Assembly: GCF_003254395.2 (NCBI RefSeq)
Contig: NC_037638.1
Span: 27,501,649-27,565,648 of the forward strand
From: Apis mellifera
Lineage: Eukaryota > Arthropoda > Insecta > Hymenoptera > Apidae
DNA length: 64,000 bases
Reading direction: 5' to 3'
Position numbers and translations under genes: made by a program
Shown here: positions 40,661 to 49,428 of the stretch, one piece after another
Layout: every line of letters begins with the position of its first letter
Numbering within the stretch: the first letter of the stretch is position 1
Notes under the pieces: model-generated
Seen by the model: only the letters and a program-made list of their open reading frames with translations
The model's database searches: none
What the model was told of the DNA's origin: nothing

Positions 40661-42088
40661 ATTGCTTTTAAATTTATATTAGTGTTTTTAAAAATATTTA
40701 ATTACTTTAGTTAAATTAAAAAAAGAAAAAATTATTTGACTCATCTAAAAAATATTTTATATACGTTAAGAAAAAATTATATATATTTATACTAATTATA
40801 GAATAGAAATTATCATAATAAACGAATGTATTTTTATTTTTTAAAATAAAAAATAAACTAAAAATATTGTTTTGTAAATATTGAATTCTAATGTCTAATA
40901 TCTATAATGCAGAAAGAAATATTAAATTTTGGTTGATATGATTAAAAATAATGAAAAATTTTTAATCACGAGAATTCAAGGAAATATTCGTGATAATATA
41001 TTTTTGACAATAAATCATTGATGCGATGTGATGATATTTTTTAAATCAAATTTGTTTTTTTTTTTATTATTCATTATTGTGATGAAAAATATTATCAACG
41101 AAAAATAATTTTTGTATAAAAGGATAAACAATTGATTAAATATTTTTATTATATTGAATATAATTTATATATTTTAAAAATATTTCACAGTATATTAATT
41201 CTTATTTCTATTTCATATCTAATATTCAATATTTAAAGGAAAAATTTTTTTTTAATTAATATATTTAAATATAAACAAACAATAATAGATAAAATAAATA
41301 AATTTTAGGTTAAGCACTTTACTTTGATATTAAAATTATGTTATAAAGAAAAAAAATATAATATATATAATATGTTGTATATTTGTATGTTGTATATTTA
41401 TTTATATCTATAGATTTATTTTTTTTAATTTTGAAATTTTAAATATAATTATATGCTAAAATATTATTGATAATGTGTATGTAAAAATTATTTAATAATA
41501 TTTATATTTATATTTTTTAACGCGTAAATTAAATGTAATATTAAAAACAAAAATAAGCAAATGATTAAATTAAAGTTAATGTACAAAATTTAACGTACAT
41601 AAAAAAGCATAAGAAAAAAATACCTCTTGAGTAAGTTCTGCCGTATTAGTTGGTTCGTCTGGATTTTGCGAAGAATTTGATGAATCAGGTGATGTCATAT
41701 TCCTAGTTGGGTCTGTGGAAAGTGATATACTAGGTCCTGCTATAGCGATATCTCTTGTAGATTCTTCAACATTTAACAAATATGCATGGATATCATTTAA
41801 ACCAGAATTTATTCTATTATATCTTCCTAATGAATTCAAGTCTTCGAATAAATCTCTCTCATAGTTTAAAAGCATAGAATCTAAGTTTTTAGGATGAACA
41901 AAGATAGGACGATGAACTATTGTATGAACATCAGTATGCCATCTTGAACCATTATTTAGATCTAAAGAGCCTACACCTATGGTTTGAATATCCAAACCAA
42001 GGTAGGATTCAGGATCTATTCTTAATAAAGAAAGTAACAATGTTAATTGGAATAGTTCCTCGTGGTACAATTTCTTTATACACAACAT
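722..42088 (-). CDS. cnc: cap-n-collar (CncC/Nrf2-like) transcription factor, 5' five coding exons, partial
   Basis: CNC-bZIP transcription factor. In the family it dimerises with small Maf proteins, activates antioxidant and detoxification genes, and is held in check by Keap1. The visible CDS joins complement 41624-42088, 17168-17335, 13612-13687, 1895-2205 and 722-928: 1,227 nt or 409 codons without a stop, every junction GT/AG and in frame. Residues 1-155 are the CncC-specific N terminus, with hydrophobic LTLLLSLLRIDPESYL near residue 15. Residues 156-171 hold the DLG region (LIEVLWKQDVDLG) and 235-238 the ETGE motif. An acidic Leu-rich segment spans 238-340, and the last visible exon ends in a His-rich stretch and RSFQ, which in insect Cnc precedes the CNC domain. 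The CNC and basic-zipper exons must lie left of base 1. Introns of 24.3, 3.5, 11.4 and 1.0 kb separate the exons. Identification rests on recognised motifs, not a search. Confidence 0.93.
929..1894 (-). other. cnc: cnc intron
   Basis: About 1 kb intron between the acidic exon and the His-rich exon. AT-rich with short TA/CA microsatellite patches near 1250-1280 and 1370-1390. No other feature was recognised. Confidence 0.85.
1895..2205 (-). CDS. cnc: cnc exon: second half of ETGE and acidic region
   Basis: Exon of 311 nt. The acceptor TTCACAG|GTGAAT completes Gly and adds E-Y of the ETGE motif. 103 codons follow, rich in Leu, Asp, Glu and Asn (for example LLREASLDLDNHPLAGL and LEEALQLVGLDEAQSE). 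This composition fits an acidic transactivation region. The donor is GAG|GTTTGT, phase 0. There is no Met, so translation cannot start here. Confidence 0.92.
3853..3872. repeat. perfect 7-bp hairpin AATGCGG/CCGCATT
   Basis: Stem with a 6-base loop in a GC-rich block (about 3.8-3.9 kb) that also carries a GGCGGCCATTGT word and an ATTGATCATG word. It is likely part of a regulatory element in the cnc intron. Function not known. Confidence 0.4.
5030..5185 (-). promoter_or_regulatory. cnc: possible internal cnc promoter with non-coding leader exon
   Basis: On the minus strand a stretch beginning near TTACAGTTAGTCC runs to a good donor, TTTAAG|GTACGTCG (exon end 5030). Upstream lies a GC-rich island (5.2-5.8 kb) with a CCAAT-type word (ACCAATCACG) and a YY1/Pho-type word (AATATGGCTGCC). 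Drosophila cnc is known to make a short isoform (CncA) from an internal promoter that lacks the Keap1-binding part; this placement, downstream of the DLG exon, would do the same. The short ATG frames in the leader are out of phase with the next exons, so it would be untranslated. Confidence 0.3.
7678..8473. repeat. minisatellite, about five units of 130-170 bp
   Basis: Imperfect head-to-tail repeat inside the 11.4-kb cnc intron. The landmark GATAGATCTTGCACAGAAAT recurs at about 7850, 7999, 8164, 8295 and 8454, giving steps of 149, 165, 131 and 159 bp. Each unit carries ACGAGATTAAATTACCT, a CTTGCTCACAGGTTT block, AAATTCGAAGAATAATAAAA, and an 8-bp palindrome GCTTAAGC (altered in one unit). Unit length differs through small internal deletions. 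Confidence 0.93.
8934..9007. repeat. inverted repeat (15/14-bp arms, 45-bp loop)
   Basis: GGTTGAAGGTCGACC at 8934-8948 and GGTCGACCTTAACC at 8994-9007 are reverse complements apart from one missing base. Both are preceded by GACA. The arms include AAGGTCG, which resembles a monomeric nuclear-receptor half-site, so paired protein sites and a DNA/RNA hairpin are both possible. Confidence 0.7.
9941..10035. repeat. two short hairpins in a GC-rich intronic island
   Basis: A 7-bp stem GTGGCTC/GAGCCAC (9941-9962, 8-base loop) is followed by a perfect 9-bp stem GTTACAGGG/CCCTGTAAC (9988-9996 with 10027-10035, 30-base loop). Both lie in a GC-rich block in otherwise AT-rich intron, which suggests constraint. 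No known RNA family was recognised. Confidence 0.55.
11332..11351. repeat. short telomere-like (CCTAA)n tract
   Basis: About three and a half copies of CTAAC/CCTAA, the complement of the TTAGG telomere repeat used by bees and many insects. It is too short to be more than an interstitial trace. Confidence 0.6.
13612..13687 (-). CDS. cnc: cnc exon: first half of the ETGE Keap1-binding motif
   Basis: Small exon of 76 nt with acceptor GTTTGCAG|AAGG and a strong donor ACCG|GTAAGT. It encodes KDTKEYDEAQDDPWAGLPY followed by TIDLET and one base of a Gly codon. The PWAGLPY-TIDLETGE block is highly conserved in insect CncC and is the high-affinity Keap1 site. The donor falls inside the Gly codon of ETGE, so the motif exists only after splicing to 2205. 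Confidence 0.95.
13688..17167 (-). other. cnc: cnc intron of 3.5 kb
   Basis: Intron between the DLG exon and the first ETGE exon. It contains CpG-rich patches (13.8-14.1 and 14.7-15.1 kb) and purine/pyrimidine-rich tracts (14.19-14.21, 14.62-14.65, 15.70-15.77 kb). Open frames are present on both strands because of base composition. No supported exon. Confidence 0.75.
17168..17335 (-). CDS. cnc: cnc exon: DLG degron motif
   Basis: Internal exon of 56 codons, phase 0 at both ends (acceptor TTTCAG|GACATG, donor GAAGAG|GTTTGT). It begins DMDLIEVLWKQDVDLG, the signature of the Neh2-like DLG motif that forms the weaker Keap1 contact. A Lys/Glu-rich tail follows and could supply ubiquitin-acceptor lysines. 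The internal ATG at the second codon could start a shorter protein if a non-coding first exon is spliced here. Confidence 0.95.
18314..18400 (-). CDS. cnc: candidate alternative first coding exon of cnc, close to the DLG exon
   Basis: ATG at 18400 opens 29 codons (MRETNSTSIESGSVGAADIP and then LCFSNMADI) ending at GACATC|GTATGC, phase 0. Joined to the DLG exon 1 kb downstream it would give a protein beginning MRETN and running into DMDLIEV. The exon lies in a GC-rich island (about 18.1-18.42 kb) with a GA/CT repeat just upstream, a usual promoter feature in insects. The antisense frame is also open, so codon evidence is weak. This is inferred from phase and position only. Confidence 0.35.
20333..20440. 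repeat. paired hairpins in a GC-rich intronic block
   Basis: A perfect 8-bp stem GTGCGTCG/CGACGCAC (20333-20340 with 20355-20362) is followed by a 9-bp stem with one wobble pair, CCTAATGGT/ACCGTTAGG (20415-20423 with 20432-20440). Both lie in a conserved-looking block (20.28-20.47 kb). They may be a structured RNA element or paired protein sites. Confidence 0.5.
20907..21122 (-). other. unassigned open frame in cnc intron
   Basis: An ATG at 21122 opens a 71-codon frame beginning MSKATISKLREYPTISNLAE. The first 50 residues have mixed, protein-like composition, but the end is weak and no good donor was found. It may be a relict of a mobile element or chance in a GC-richer island. No family was recognised. 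Confidence 0.2.
24037..24450 (-). promoter_or_regulatory. cnc: GC-rich island with a strong minus-strand donor, possible cnc leader exon
   Basis: An island of much higher GC than its right flank ends at a near-perfect donor, TTCCAA|GTAAGTAT (exon end 24037). The last frame stops at 24057, so a transcript starting here would have an untranslated first exon and could start at the ATG in the second codon of the DLG exon. It lies where the DNA changes from CpG-rich to AT-rich. Confidence 0.3.
26800..27330. promoter_or_regulatory. isolated GC-rich islet, likely conserved non-coding element
   Basis: A roughly 500-bp GC-richer block in AT-rich intron, with words such as GCATCCGGCATCG and GAGCCGGATGCGG, which contain the opposed core CATCCGGC/GCCGGATG. 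Open frames are short and lack splice sites. An enhancer is the simplest reading. Confidence 0.3.
29690..29772 (+). mobile_element. poly(A)-tailed 3' end of a retroposed transcript (candidate)
   Basis: An AATAAA signal near 29704 is followed 15 bases later by a run of about 17 A and then AAAAT-type degenerate A repeats to 29772. This order (poly(A) signal, short spacer, long A tail) is typical of a processed pseudogene or a non-LTR element integrated in plus orientation. The upstream 500 bp show no recognisable frame. Confidence 0.35.
31288..31584 (+). pseudogene. possible frame-broken coding relict
   Basis: A GC-richer islet within AT-rich intron. One plus frame reads NENTNGIVKENISLETDDG and on to VVSSTTIQP before a stop (31390). 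A second frame then reads EIQTKKTITTDWLVVRGDNN followed by QHRIGYWSAPTHTRNGNSKN and ends in NSAS. The two segments have protein-like composition but need a frame change between them. The minus strand is also open, so orientation is uncertain. No family was recognised. Confidence 0.25.
32260..32292. repeat. TA microsatellite
   Basis: Uninterrupted TA repeat of about 16 units in the AT-rich part of the large cnc intron. Confidence 0.95.
34659..34690. repeat. TA microsatellite
   Basis: Uninterrupted TA repeat of about 16 units in the large cnc intron. Confidence 0.95.
40621..40658. repeat. TA microsatellite
   Basis: Uninterrupted TA repeat of about 18 units, 1 kb downstream of the CncC start exon. 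Confidence 0.95.
41624..42088 (-). CDS. cnc: cnc exon: CncC-specific amino terminus (start exon of long isoform)
   Basis: First coding exon of the long isoform, 155 codons, starting at a true ATG (42088) that has an in-frame TAA 18 bases upstream. The start MLCIKKLYHEELFQ and the following LLSLLRIDPESYL match the N-terminal hydrophobic box known from insect CncC and vertebrate Nrf1. The rest is rich in Ser, Asn, Asp and Thr. The donor follows TQE (GAG|GTATTT), phase 0, and joins the DLG exon. It lies in very AT-rich DNA yet keeps an open frame of good coding character, so it is clearly under selection. A 5' UTR presumably continues rightward towards about 42.6 kb. Confidence 0.88.
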
Positions 42089-44237
42089 TATGCTCTTTTT
42101 GTTTTAATCACTTTCAATCGACAAATTTATTTACAAATCAAATTAATTTAGTTTATTATCACTGTGATTCGATATGTTCAATTCGTGGAATAAATAAGAT
42201 TTTAAAAGACAAATGTTCATATTGAATTATTATTTTGTAGATGCTTCAAATCAATCCAAATGTATTCAACAACATTTCACAACTGTTCATGTTTTAACAT
42301 ATCAAATATAAATAATGTTATTTGCACGATTTTATAGAAGACAAATTCAAAATAGAGTTTTTAATTATTACTAGAGTTATCGAACATCACTTTTTAAACT
42401 TGTTTTTTTCTTTCTATATAAATGATATAGAATTTAAATTAAGTAGTTAAAAAAGATATTTTTTTATATTCTTGCTGGAGCAACTTATTCGACAGACTGT
42501 CAGAATGAAAATAAAGATTTGGATCTCTTAAAACAAGTATAGGTCAGTTACACGAACACAAAAATAACCTCAAAACACACACTACAACGTCAAACTTCAG
42601 TACACGTCGCGCACATCCTACGCATGCCTTGGATTTTGTTTGACAATTCAAGGCGATATTTTTTTTATCAATATTAACACTTTCTTTACACTGACACGTC
42701 ACGGCAGTTAGAGTAAAAAATAAAAATTTAATTTAATAGTAGAAACTGACAGATCTATGAACAATACCGGATTTAAAACTATTTTAAATTTTAATTTTTA
42801 TTAAATATTCGAGGCCTGCGACAAGCGCCAAGTACCTCCTTTCTTAAATCATGTTGCTTTAATGATATTGTAATTCTAACAATGATAACGTTATACTAAT
42901 GCAATACAATGCATTTCACAGAGAAAAGAACTAGCACACCTTCCTGGGAGAGATCGTTCGCGATATGTGACTCAGCATTCACTCCGGCAACGTCGTTTCT
43001 CAGGGCTGCACAAAGTGCATGATTCTCCCTAATCAAAAATAATAGACGACTAATCCTTTTTACTTTTAAATTTACCTAATTATAATGGGATAAATAATTA
43101 TTTCTAATATATTAAATTTTTTATTCTTATTTACATGAGATCAATCGTCATTTGTCCAATATAGATATTTATAAATTTTAAAACAATATATACAAAAAAT
43201 AACAATGTTATTTATAAAATTTATATACGCACAACAAAAGAAAAATATATTTCTACATTTTAATTTAATAATAATAAATTTTAATTTAATTTAATTTAGT
43301 AATACATTTAATAATTTAATAATCAATTTAATAATTATAATTTAATAAACATTTTAATTACTATAATAATTAAATTAAAATTAAAAAAAATATATATATA
43401 TATATATATACATATGTAGATATTTAGATTTTTTTAAACGCATTGTTAATATTGTATCAGTATAAAATATTTATCCATTTATATAACAGTATATATAATA
43501 TATTATAATTCATTGCATTTTCATTAGATTTTTAATGATGTAGAAGTTTATACTGATTGCGTAATGATTTATATTTATATTTATATAGATTAATTTTTTT
43601 ATTATTGTTTTTATTCTACCGAAATGCGCAGAATTTATAGATAAGATAATTTTATTTCTTTCTTGTTTTATTATTTAAAAATATATATTGAATTATATAT
43701 ATTAATATATGATAATTAATATATGATATGTATGATAATTCGATTATTCATATAAATTTTTTTTTATAGATAATATTTCGTAATAAAACAAATGAACATA
43801 TAAAATATAAAGAAAATTTGTTTATACAGTTATATAATTTTTTTTCATATACACTAATATTTAAAATTTGTTAAAAATAAAAAACAAAGAAAATTAATCA
43901 TGTATATAAGTACATGCAACTGTGCAATCACTATGAAATCAAACTAAAATAAAGGAACTTCATTTACGATCATGTTGGTACACTGTGCGTAGTTGCCATA
44001 TTCAAACTATTAATACAAGTATATGAGTAATCAAGTAAATACGTGACATGTGTAAAACAATTATATATATATATACGAGAAAATAAAGATATATATAATA
44101 TGTATATATATGTAATGTTATTCTATATGTAACAATATATATATATATATATGTGTGTATGTGTATGTGTGTGTATTATATATTTATTATATATCACAAA
44201 TAAAAATATTAAAAGTATTCATATATTTATTATCTAC
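42089..44237 (-). other. cnc: 5' region of the CncC start exon
   Basis: AT-rich DNA between the two right-most cnc start exons. A CpG-richer patch at 42.55-42.65 kb contains GCGCACATCCTACGCATGCC, similar to an NRF1-type palindrome, and probably marks the promoter or leader. A second GC-richer patch at 42.78-43.02 kb holds the Maf/ARE site. The rest to 44.2 kb is AT-rich with TA repeats and shows nothing further. Confidence 0.5.
42968..42977. promoter_or_regulatory. antioxidant response / small-Maf element TGACTCAGCA
   Basis: TGACTCAGCA fits the ARE core (RTGACNNNGCR, here GTGACTCAGCA) and the half-palindromic Maf recognition element TGCTGAGTCA. It is the site class bound by Cnc/Nrf2 with small Maf. 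It lies 880 bp upstream of the CncC start codon in a GC-richer patch, so direct autoregulation is a reasonable inference. AP-1 could also bind it. Confidence 0.5.
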
Positions 44238-44327
44238 CTGATTCATAAACTGCGTTGATTTCAAATCCATCGCATCGTTGCCGGGTGACAATGATGTCAT
44301 ACATGGTAAATCCTCTATTTGAAGCAT
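44238..44327 (-). CDS. cnc: candidate alternative first coding exon of cnc
   Basis: A 30-codon open segment starts at an ATG (44327) and ends at CAG|GTAGAT, phase 0. It encodes MLQIEDLPCMTSLSPGNDAM and then DLKSTQFMNQ. It is a GC-richer island in AT-rich DNA, on the same strand as cnc and 2.15 kb upstream of the CncC start exon. Phase 0 allows direct joining to the DLG exon (17335), giving a second N terminus that skips the long CncC exon. An E2F/YY1-like word (GAACATGGCGGGAA) lies about 380 bp upstream and may mark its promoter. It could also start a different, unseen minus-strand gene. Confidence 0.55.
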
Positions 44328-45514
44328 CTTGAAATTTCTATTAAACTTTTAATTTTAAAATATATATTACTTTGAGAGGAATCAAATAATATTGATCAAT
44401 ATTAAAAACTCATTACTGAAAATTATTAGAATGAAAACTGAATTATTAGGATGAAAATAAAACACATTACGTCACTTAACTTCGAGAAGCACACGCATTT
44501 TAATAAATCGTTCTTTGAAAGTAAAATGAACTTTCAAATCTTTGATCACATTTTACTTAAAATTCAATGACAAATATTCTTAACAAGATTTTTCTTCGCG
44601 TAATGATGCAATTATTGGGATCGACGCAAAAGCAACTGTCTGTCGTTCCAGTATGAGATAATTGGAATTTTTCTTGAACTACGTCACTGAGTTAGAACCG
44701 CGCTATTTGAACATGGCGGGAATAACAAATATGTATACAGGTTCTGTTATATCGACGTTTCCGATATGCTGACACAAACACGATCACAGAATAGACTTAA
44801 CATTCAACGTATTTTTTTTTATCTTCTATTTCGAGGGCAATTTCTTTACCAGTTTTCTTTGTAGCGTTATTTTTAATTATCGATTCGATTTAGAATAATT
44901 AATAATATTGTAATATGAAAATTAACATTTGAAATTAAAACTAAATTTTGATATAAAATTGCAAATAAAAAAATAGAATAAATATTTCATTATGAAATAT
45001 CTTATAGTTATATATGAAACATTTTGTATTTATAAAAATTATTGAGACAAATAACTGGGATAATGATAATTCTACATTATTATATGCACTTTTTTTCAAT
45101 TATATAAAAAATTATTTTTACTAAAAAAGAATTAGAAATAAATTTTTATTTTAATAAGAAATTGAAAAAATATTTTGCACATTATTTTTATTTTTTTATT
45201 TTATCAGATTTTTATTTTTTGTCATAATAACTCTATCATAACTTATTATTTTAAAATATTATCGTCACATATCAGAATATATTACGAGATTGTCATTATA
45301 AAAAATCATTATAAAAATATACTAAAAAATATACTAAAAAGCTGAAAATATAATATTACGTAACATCTATTTTCTACGTTAAAGATTATAACATACAATA
45401 TAATATTGAAAGAGAAATAATGAAAATGAAAGTGCGTTCAATTGACATTCCGTATTTTGTCTGTATTATCGTCTGCAAAATAGTAGAAGAAAGATAAAGA
45501 TAGGATAAAAATAT

Positions 45515-45741
45515 CGAAATCAGCGCCATCTTCAGACTGATGCAAATGAAACATAAAAAGAAAGGATGTAAAAAATAGTGGGAGAAGAATAGAAATAAAA
45601 TAAGAATTGAGAATCATTTCTTGAATAATTTTGACATTCAATAGATGGCGTTAAAGATCAATTCTTTCTGTGTTTTTCTTCCACCATTTTCTCTTCTTAT
45701 ATAGTTCAATTTACAGTACTCTAGAGATGGCGCTGATTTCG
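45515..45741. promoter_or_regulatory. cluster of three CTCF-like motifs, outer pair inverted (insulator candidate)
   Basis: AGATGGCGCTG occurs on the minus strand (45521-45531) and on the plus strand (45725-45735), with AGATGGCGTTA between (45643-45653). The outer two form a perfect 16-bp inverted repeat CGAAATCAGCGCCATC (45515-45530 with 45726-45741). AGATGGCGC resembles the CTCF core of insects and vertebrates. The cluster lies between cnc and the aminopeptidase gene, where a domain boundary would be expected. Terminal repeats of a small MITE are the alternative. Confidence 0.4.
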
Positions 45742-48679
45742 TGTTTACTTTATATCAAAATCAAACGTGTAAATATATAATTGCCGATCATAAATATGCA
45801 TTGAAGAATAGATACAAAATATATATAAATATAATTAAATAATTAACATTAACTATAAGAATTTTATCATTGTTATAAGTTATTTAATATTTTTATCATC
45901 ATCGAGTTAAAAATATTCCTATTCCATAATTTAATGATATTTTAACAAGGATTACAACGCTTAATAGAGTTTAGTGATATAAAAAATGATATAAACGATG
46001 TAAGTAATTTTATTCCTGAAATTTTTGCATTAAAAAATAAACAAAATTTAAATGTATTTAAAAAGTTGAAACAGATAAGTTTCCTTTTTTTTTTTTCAAA
46101 TAATAGCTATAATAGTTGAAATTATTAATTATCTTGTCATTGTTTCTCGTAATTGAACGAGGTTCGAACGAATCGGATAATGCAAAAATTATTTTAAACA
46201 TATAATATATTCATTTGTATGCTTGTACATATCTCGCATTCTTTTATACAACAAAATATCTATGACAACAGTATAGTAGAGAACGGTATACAATATATAG
46301 TTATATCAATAATTCATTCATAAATATGAGATGCAAGACAGCCTCGTTCTCTTAAGACGTAACATTATCGAGTCATGATTGCATAAAATACATATAAGTA
46401 TGTACTCTTCTTGATTACTCTGATGTCCAGTCTTTCGGTAGAACTTTTGCATCGGTTTTTCTCCGCGTCTAGTGGATTTGATTTATCATTTATAAATCGT
46501 CTCATAACAATATATATATATATATGCGCGTGTGTATATGTACACATAGATATATATGTTGTTACCTCGATCGTATATTCGATATAATTTTTGCGTTTAA
46601 TTTACCACAATAAAGAACGGGTTTCTTCTAATACTGTTTAGACCTTTGTAATAACGTTAATAAAAGAAAACAGTTGGTAAAACAATAATAATCGTGCATG
46701 ACTTTCATGACGTGTGACACTTACGATATAGTCGTAAATCTGTTTGTAAAAGGAACATGACGATCTGTGCGATTTTTCGTCGTTGAAACGAAAGCGTCGA
46801 TAAAACTGCGTTACACTTCTTAAACAATATATACTTTCGGCTATAGTACGAATGTTGTAAAGTAGGCCAATCGGTTCGTGCTCCCTTCTTCTGTAATCTT
46901 CGAAACATGGCGAACCGGCGAACCGAACGCTTTCGCAAATATCGATGGGGCGATTTCGTTCGTTAAATCTTTAACAAGAGAGAATATCCGTTAATGAAAA
47001 AATATGCTATTTACATGTAAGGTATCTAGTTGTGCGTCGATTCATTAATTCGCCGTTGGAGTGTATCAAAATCTACTTAAAGGGATCAACGATTTATGCA
47101 GCCGTTATTTTTCATCGATCTTTTTTTCTTCTTCTTCCTCTTCTTCTCTTCTTCTTCTTCTAAATGTAAACATGCGCGTATAATAATTCCGGCCGGAGAA
47201 TCCTAATCCGATAAAAATCGACGATATTACTCTACACAAGAAATATCGTTATACTCGTCGGGATTCGAAGTAATTGTACTCTGATCGAAAATATGTAAAA
47301 AAATGGCATAAACCTCGAAAAAAATGGTATTTTTTTTTTTGTTCGCGGGGAATTGCAAGCATCGTCGGCAGTTTTTTCGATACATTTTTACGGGTAGAGA
47401 TCAATCGTGTTCTATCATTAGTGTGCTCTAGCGTGAAACAACTAATTATAACGTGAATTTTTCTCTTTTTGGATAACGAGTGCTTGATTGTTTAACGAGA
47501 GTGATGAGAACACGCACGATTCAATATTCGATCGACCACTGGATACGGACAGTGGAAGGTAAGAGACGCATAGAAAATAGTTTCTCTCCGATAAAATCCA
47601 AACGTATACAAGGTGTCTCTTTCTTTCTTTCTTTCTTTCTTTTCTTTTTCTTTCCTTTTCGATCGAGCTAATAATTTGTTTCGCGTGTAATCTACTTGTA
47701 CTCGTACTATACATCATATCATACATACGAACACCTCGTCGTACTCGAATATTCCCGCTACATTGTACAATTAATTATTTAGATTTTTCGCTTTAGATTT
47801 AACCTCGAAATGCTAAATAGCCGTAGTTAATTCTATTAGAAACGAAACGGAATGAAACGGAATGAATCCCTTCCCCCCCTGCCCCAACATTTCCCTGCTT
47901 ACATCGTCTCGCATTTAACGTTTATTGTCGATAGATAAGAATTAGAAGAACGTAGGAAATACTGGGATATATCTAATAATCGATAGATCGATGCAAATTC
48001 AAGATCGTTGTTAGCATTTCAAGATTAAAGAATCCAATGCCAAAATCGCACGAATATCTTTTTTTTCCTTTCTTTCTTTCTTCCTCTTTCTTTTCTTTCC
48101 TTTTTCTCCCCGTTATATAAAGGCCAGCAGAAAGTTTTTGGCATTCAACATATTTTTTATGCATCTAAATACCTTTTCTCGATACTACACTCGATCACAC
48201 AGAGCACACAATATTCCCTTATACGCTAATATGTACATACCATACAAAGCATCACAAGATTACATACATAAATTTTTTTTTATACACTTTTTTCATAATA
48301 AAATATCCGATTCTCTATTTATGCTACTTCATACGGAGAATGACCAGCTCCACGCGAGATATATAATTGCGCGCATTCAACGTTCCGTTCCTTACGATAC
48401 GAATACACGACACATGGTACATCTATTTTTCGCAATTTATTTATTACCAAGGATTTGAAATTCTCTCAATAATAACGTTCCCTTATCCCGGGGCCAAACA
48501 AATCTTCTTTGTCGTTTCACGAAACTAGAATTTCCGCTTGATTCCGGAAGATATTTTGGCCGATTATAAATCTTCTTCAACGTTGATATGCTACTTATAT
48601 TTAACCGATTGTTTCCACAATCTTTTCTTTCATTCACCGAATGAAATTTAACGTCGTTCGTCGCCCGCCTTCATCTTTT

Positions 48680-48685
48680 TTTATT
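48680..48685 (-). terminator. candidate poly(A) signal for the aminopeptidase gene
   Basis: AATAAA on the minus strand about 1.6 kb after the stop codon. Two more overlapping copies lie near 48431-48438. Which one is used cannot be told from sequence. Confidence 0.25.
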
Positions 48686-49370
48686 TACAACACACGTCAC
48701 GCTAATTCGACGCGAGGAGTAAGCCAAGATTCCCCCAACTAAGGAGATTTTTTTCCAACGATCGTCGTCCATTATATTACGTATAATGTAAAACGTTGAT
48801 TTTCCGTTACTGTACAATTGACATTTATCGCTACAAAAATCTTTATATCGGTAAAATAATAATCGGTACAAATAATAAATATATTTGGTAAGTTTGTAAC
48901 TTGTACGTTACAACATTACGGACGAAGCCCGAATCGAGACGATTTCTAAATTTGCCCGGGCAAATGAAAATCTCAAACATCTGGCAACGTTAATCTTACT
49001 TGCATACGTTTAAACGAATTGTATTCCGTGTAATTGAGTAATAAACGATCGGTTTAATCAACGAATATTATTTCTTTCATAATTATTCGAAGACGCGAAA
49101 AAAAGTCATTTTGACCGAAATATCGTACAATTTAAGTAATACACGTCTATTAGATACACGTCTTCTCTCGATTCGCGAGACGATCGCTTCTTCGACTCGG
49201 ATTTGTTTCGTCTGGAAATTTTAAAAATATCCATATCGTGAATCGAGCGATATCGTTTAAATTAGATATCTCGGACTTTGTACAGAACTTGTAAATTGCC
49301 CTCAATTCGGAATTTATCCGTAAATTAAACGTACTTACACGATAAATGTTAATCGAATAAAAATCTTACG

Positions 49371-49428
49371 CACATACATACATGCATACATACGTACATA
49401 CATACATGCATACATACATACGTACACT
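49371..49428. repeat. ACAT/GCAT tetranucleotide repeat
   Basis: About 14 imperfect units of ACAT with CG and TG variants, in the putative 3' UTR or intergenic DNA. Confidence 0.85.

Larger units (their letters stand above)
17336..41623 (-). other. cnc: cnc intron of 24.3 kb
   Basis: Largest intron, between the CncC start exon and the DLG exon. The first 7 kb (to about 24.5 kb) is CpG-rich with several islands, some likely to be alternative promoters. The remaining 17 kb is very AT-rich, with TA microsatellites (32260-32292, 34659-34690, 40621-40658) and only small GC-richer islets (26.8-27.3, 28.0-28.16, 28.5, 31.3-31.6, 35.4-35.5 and 38.9-39.2 kb). Confidence 0.8.
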
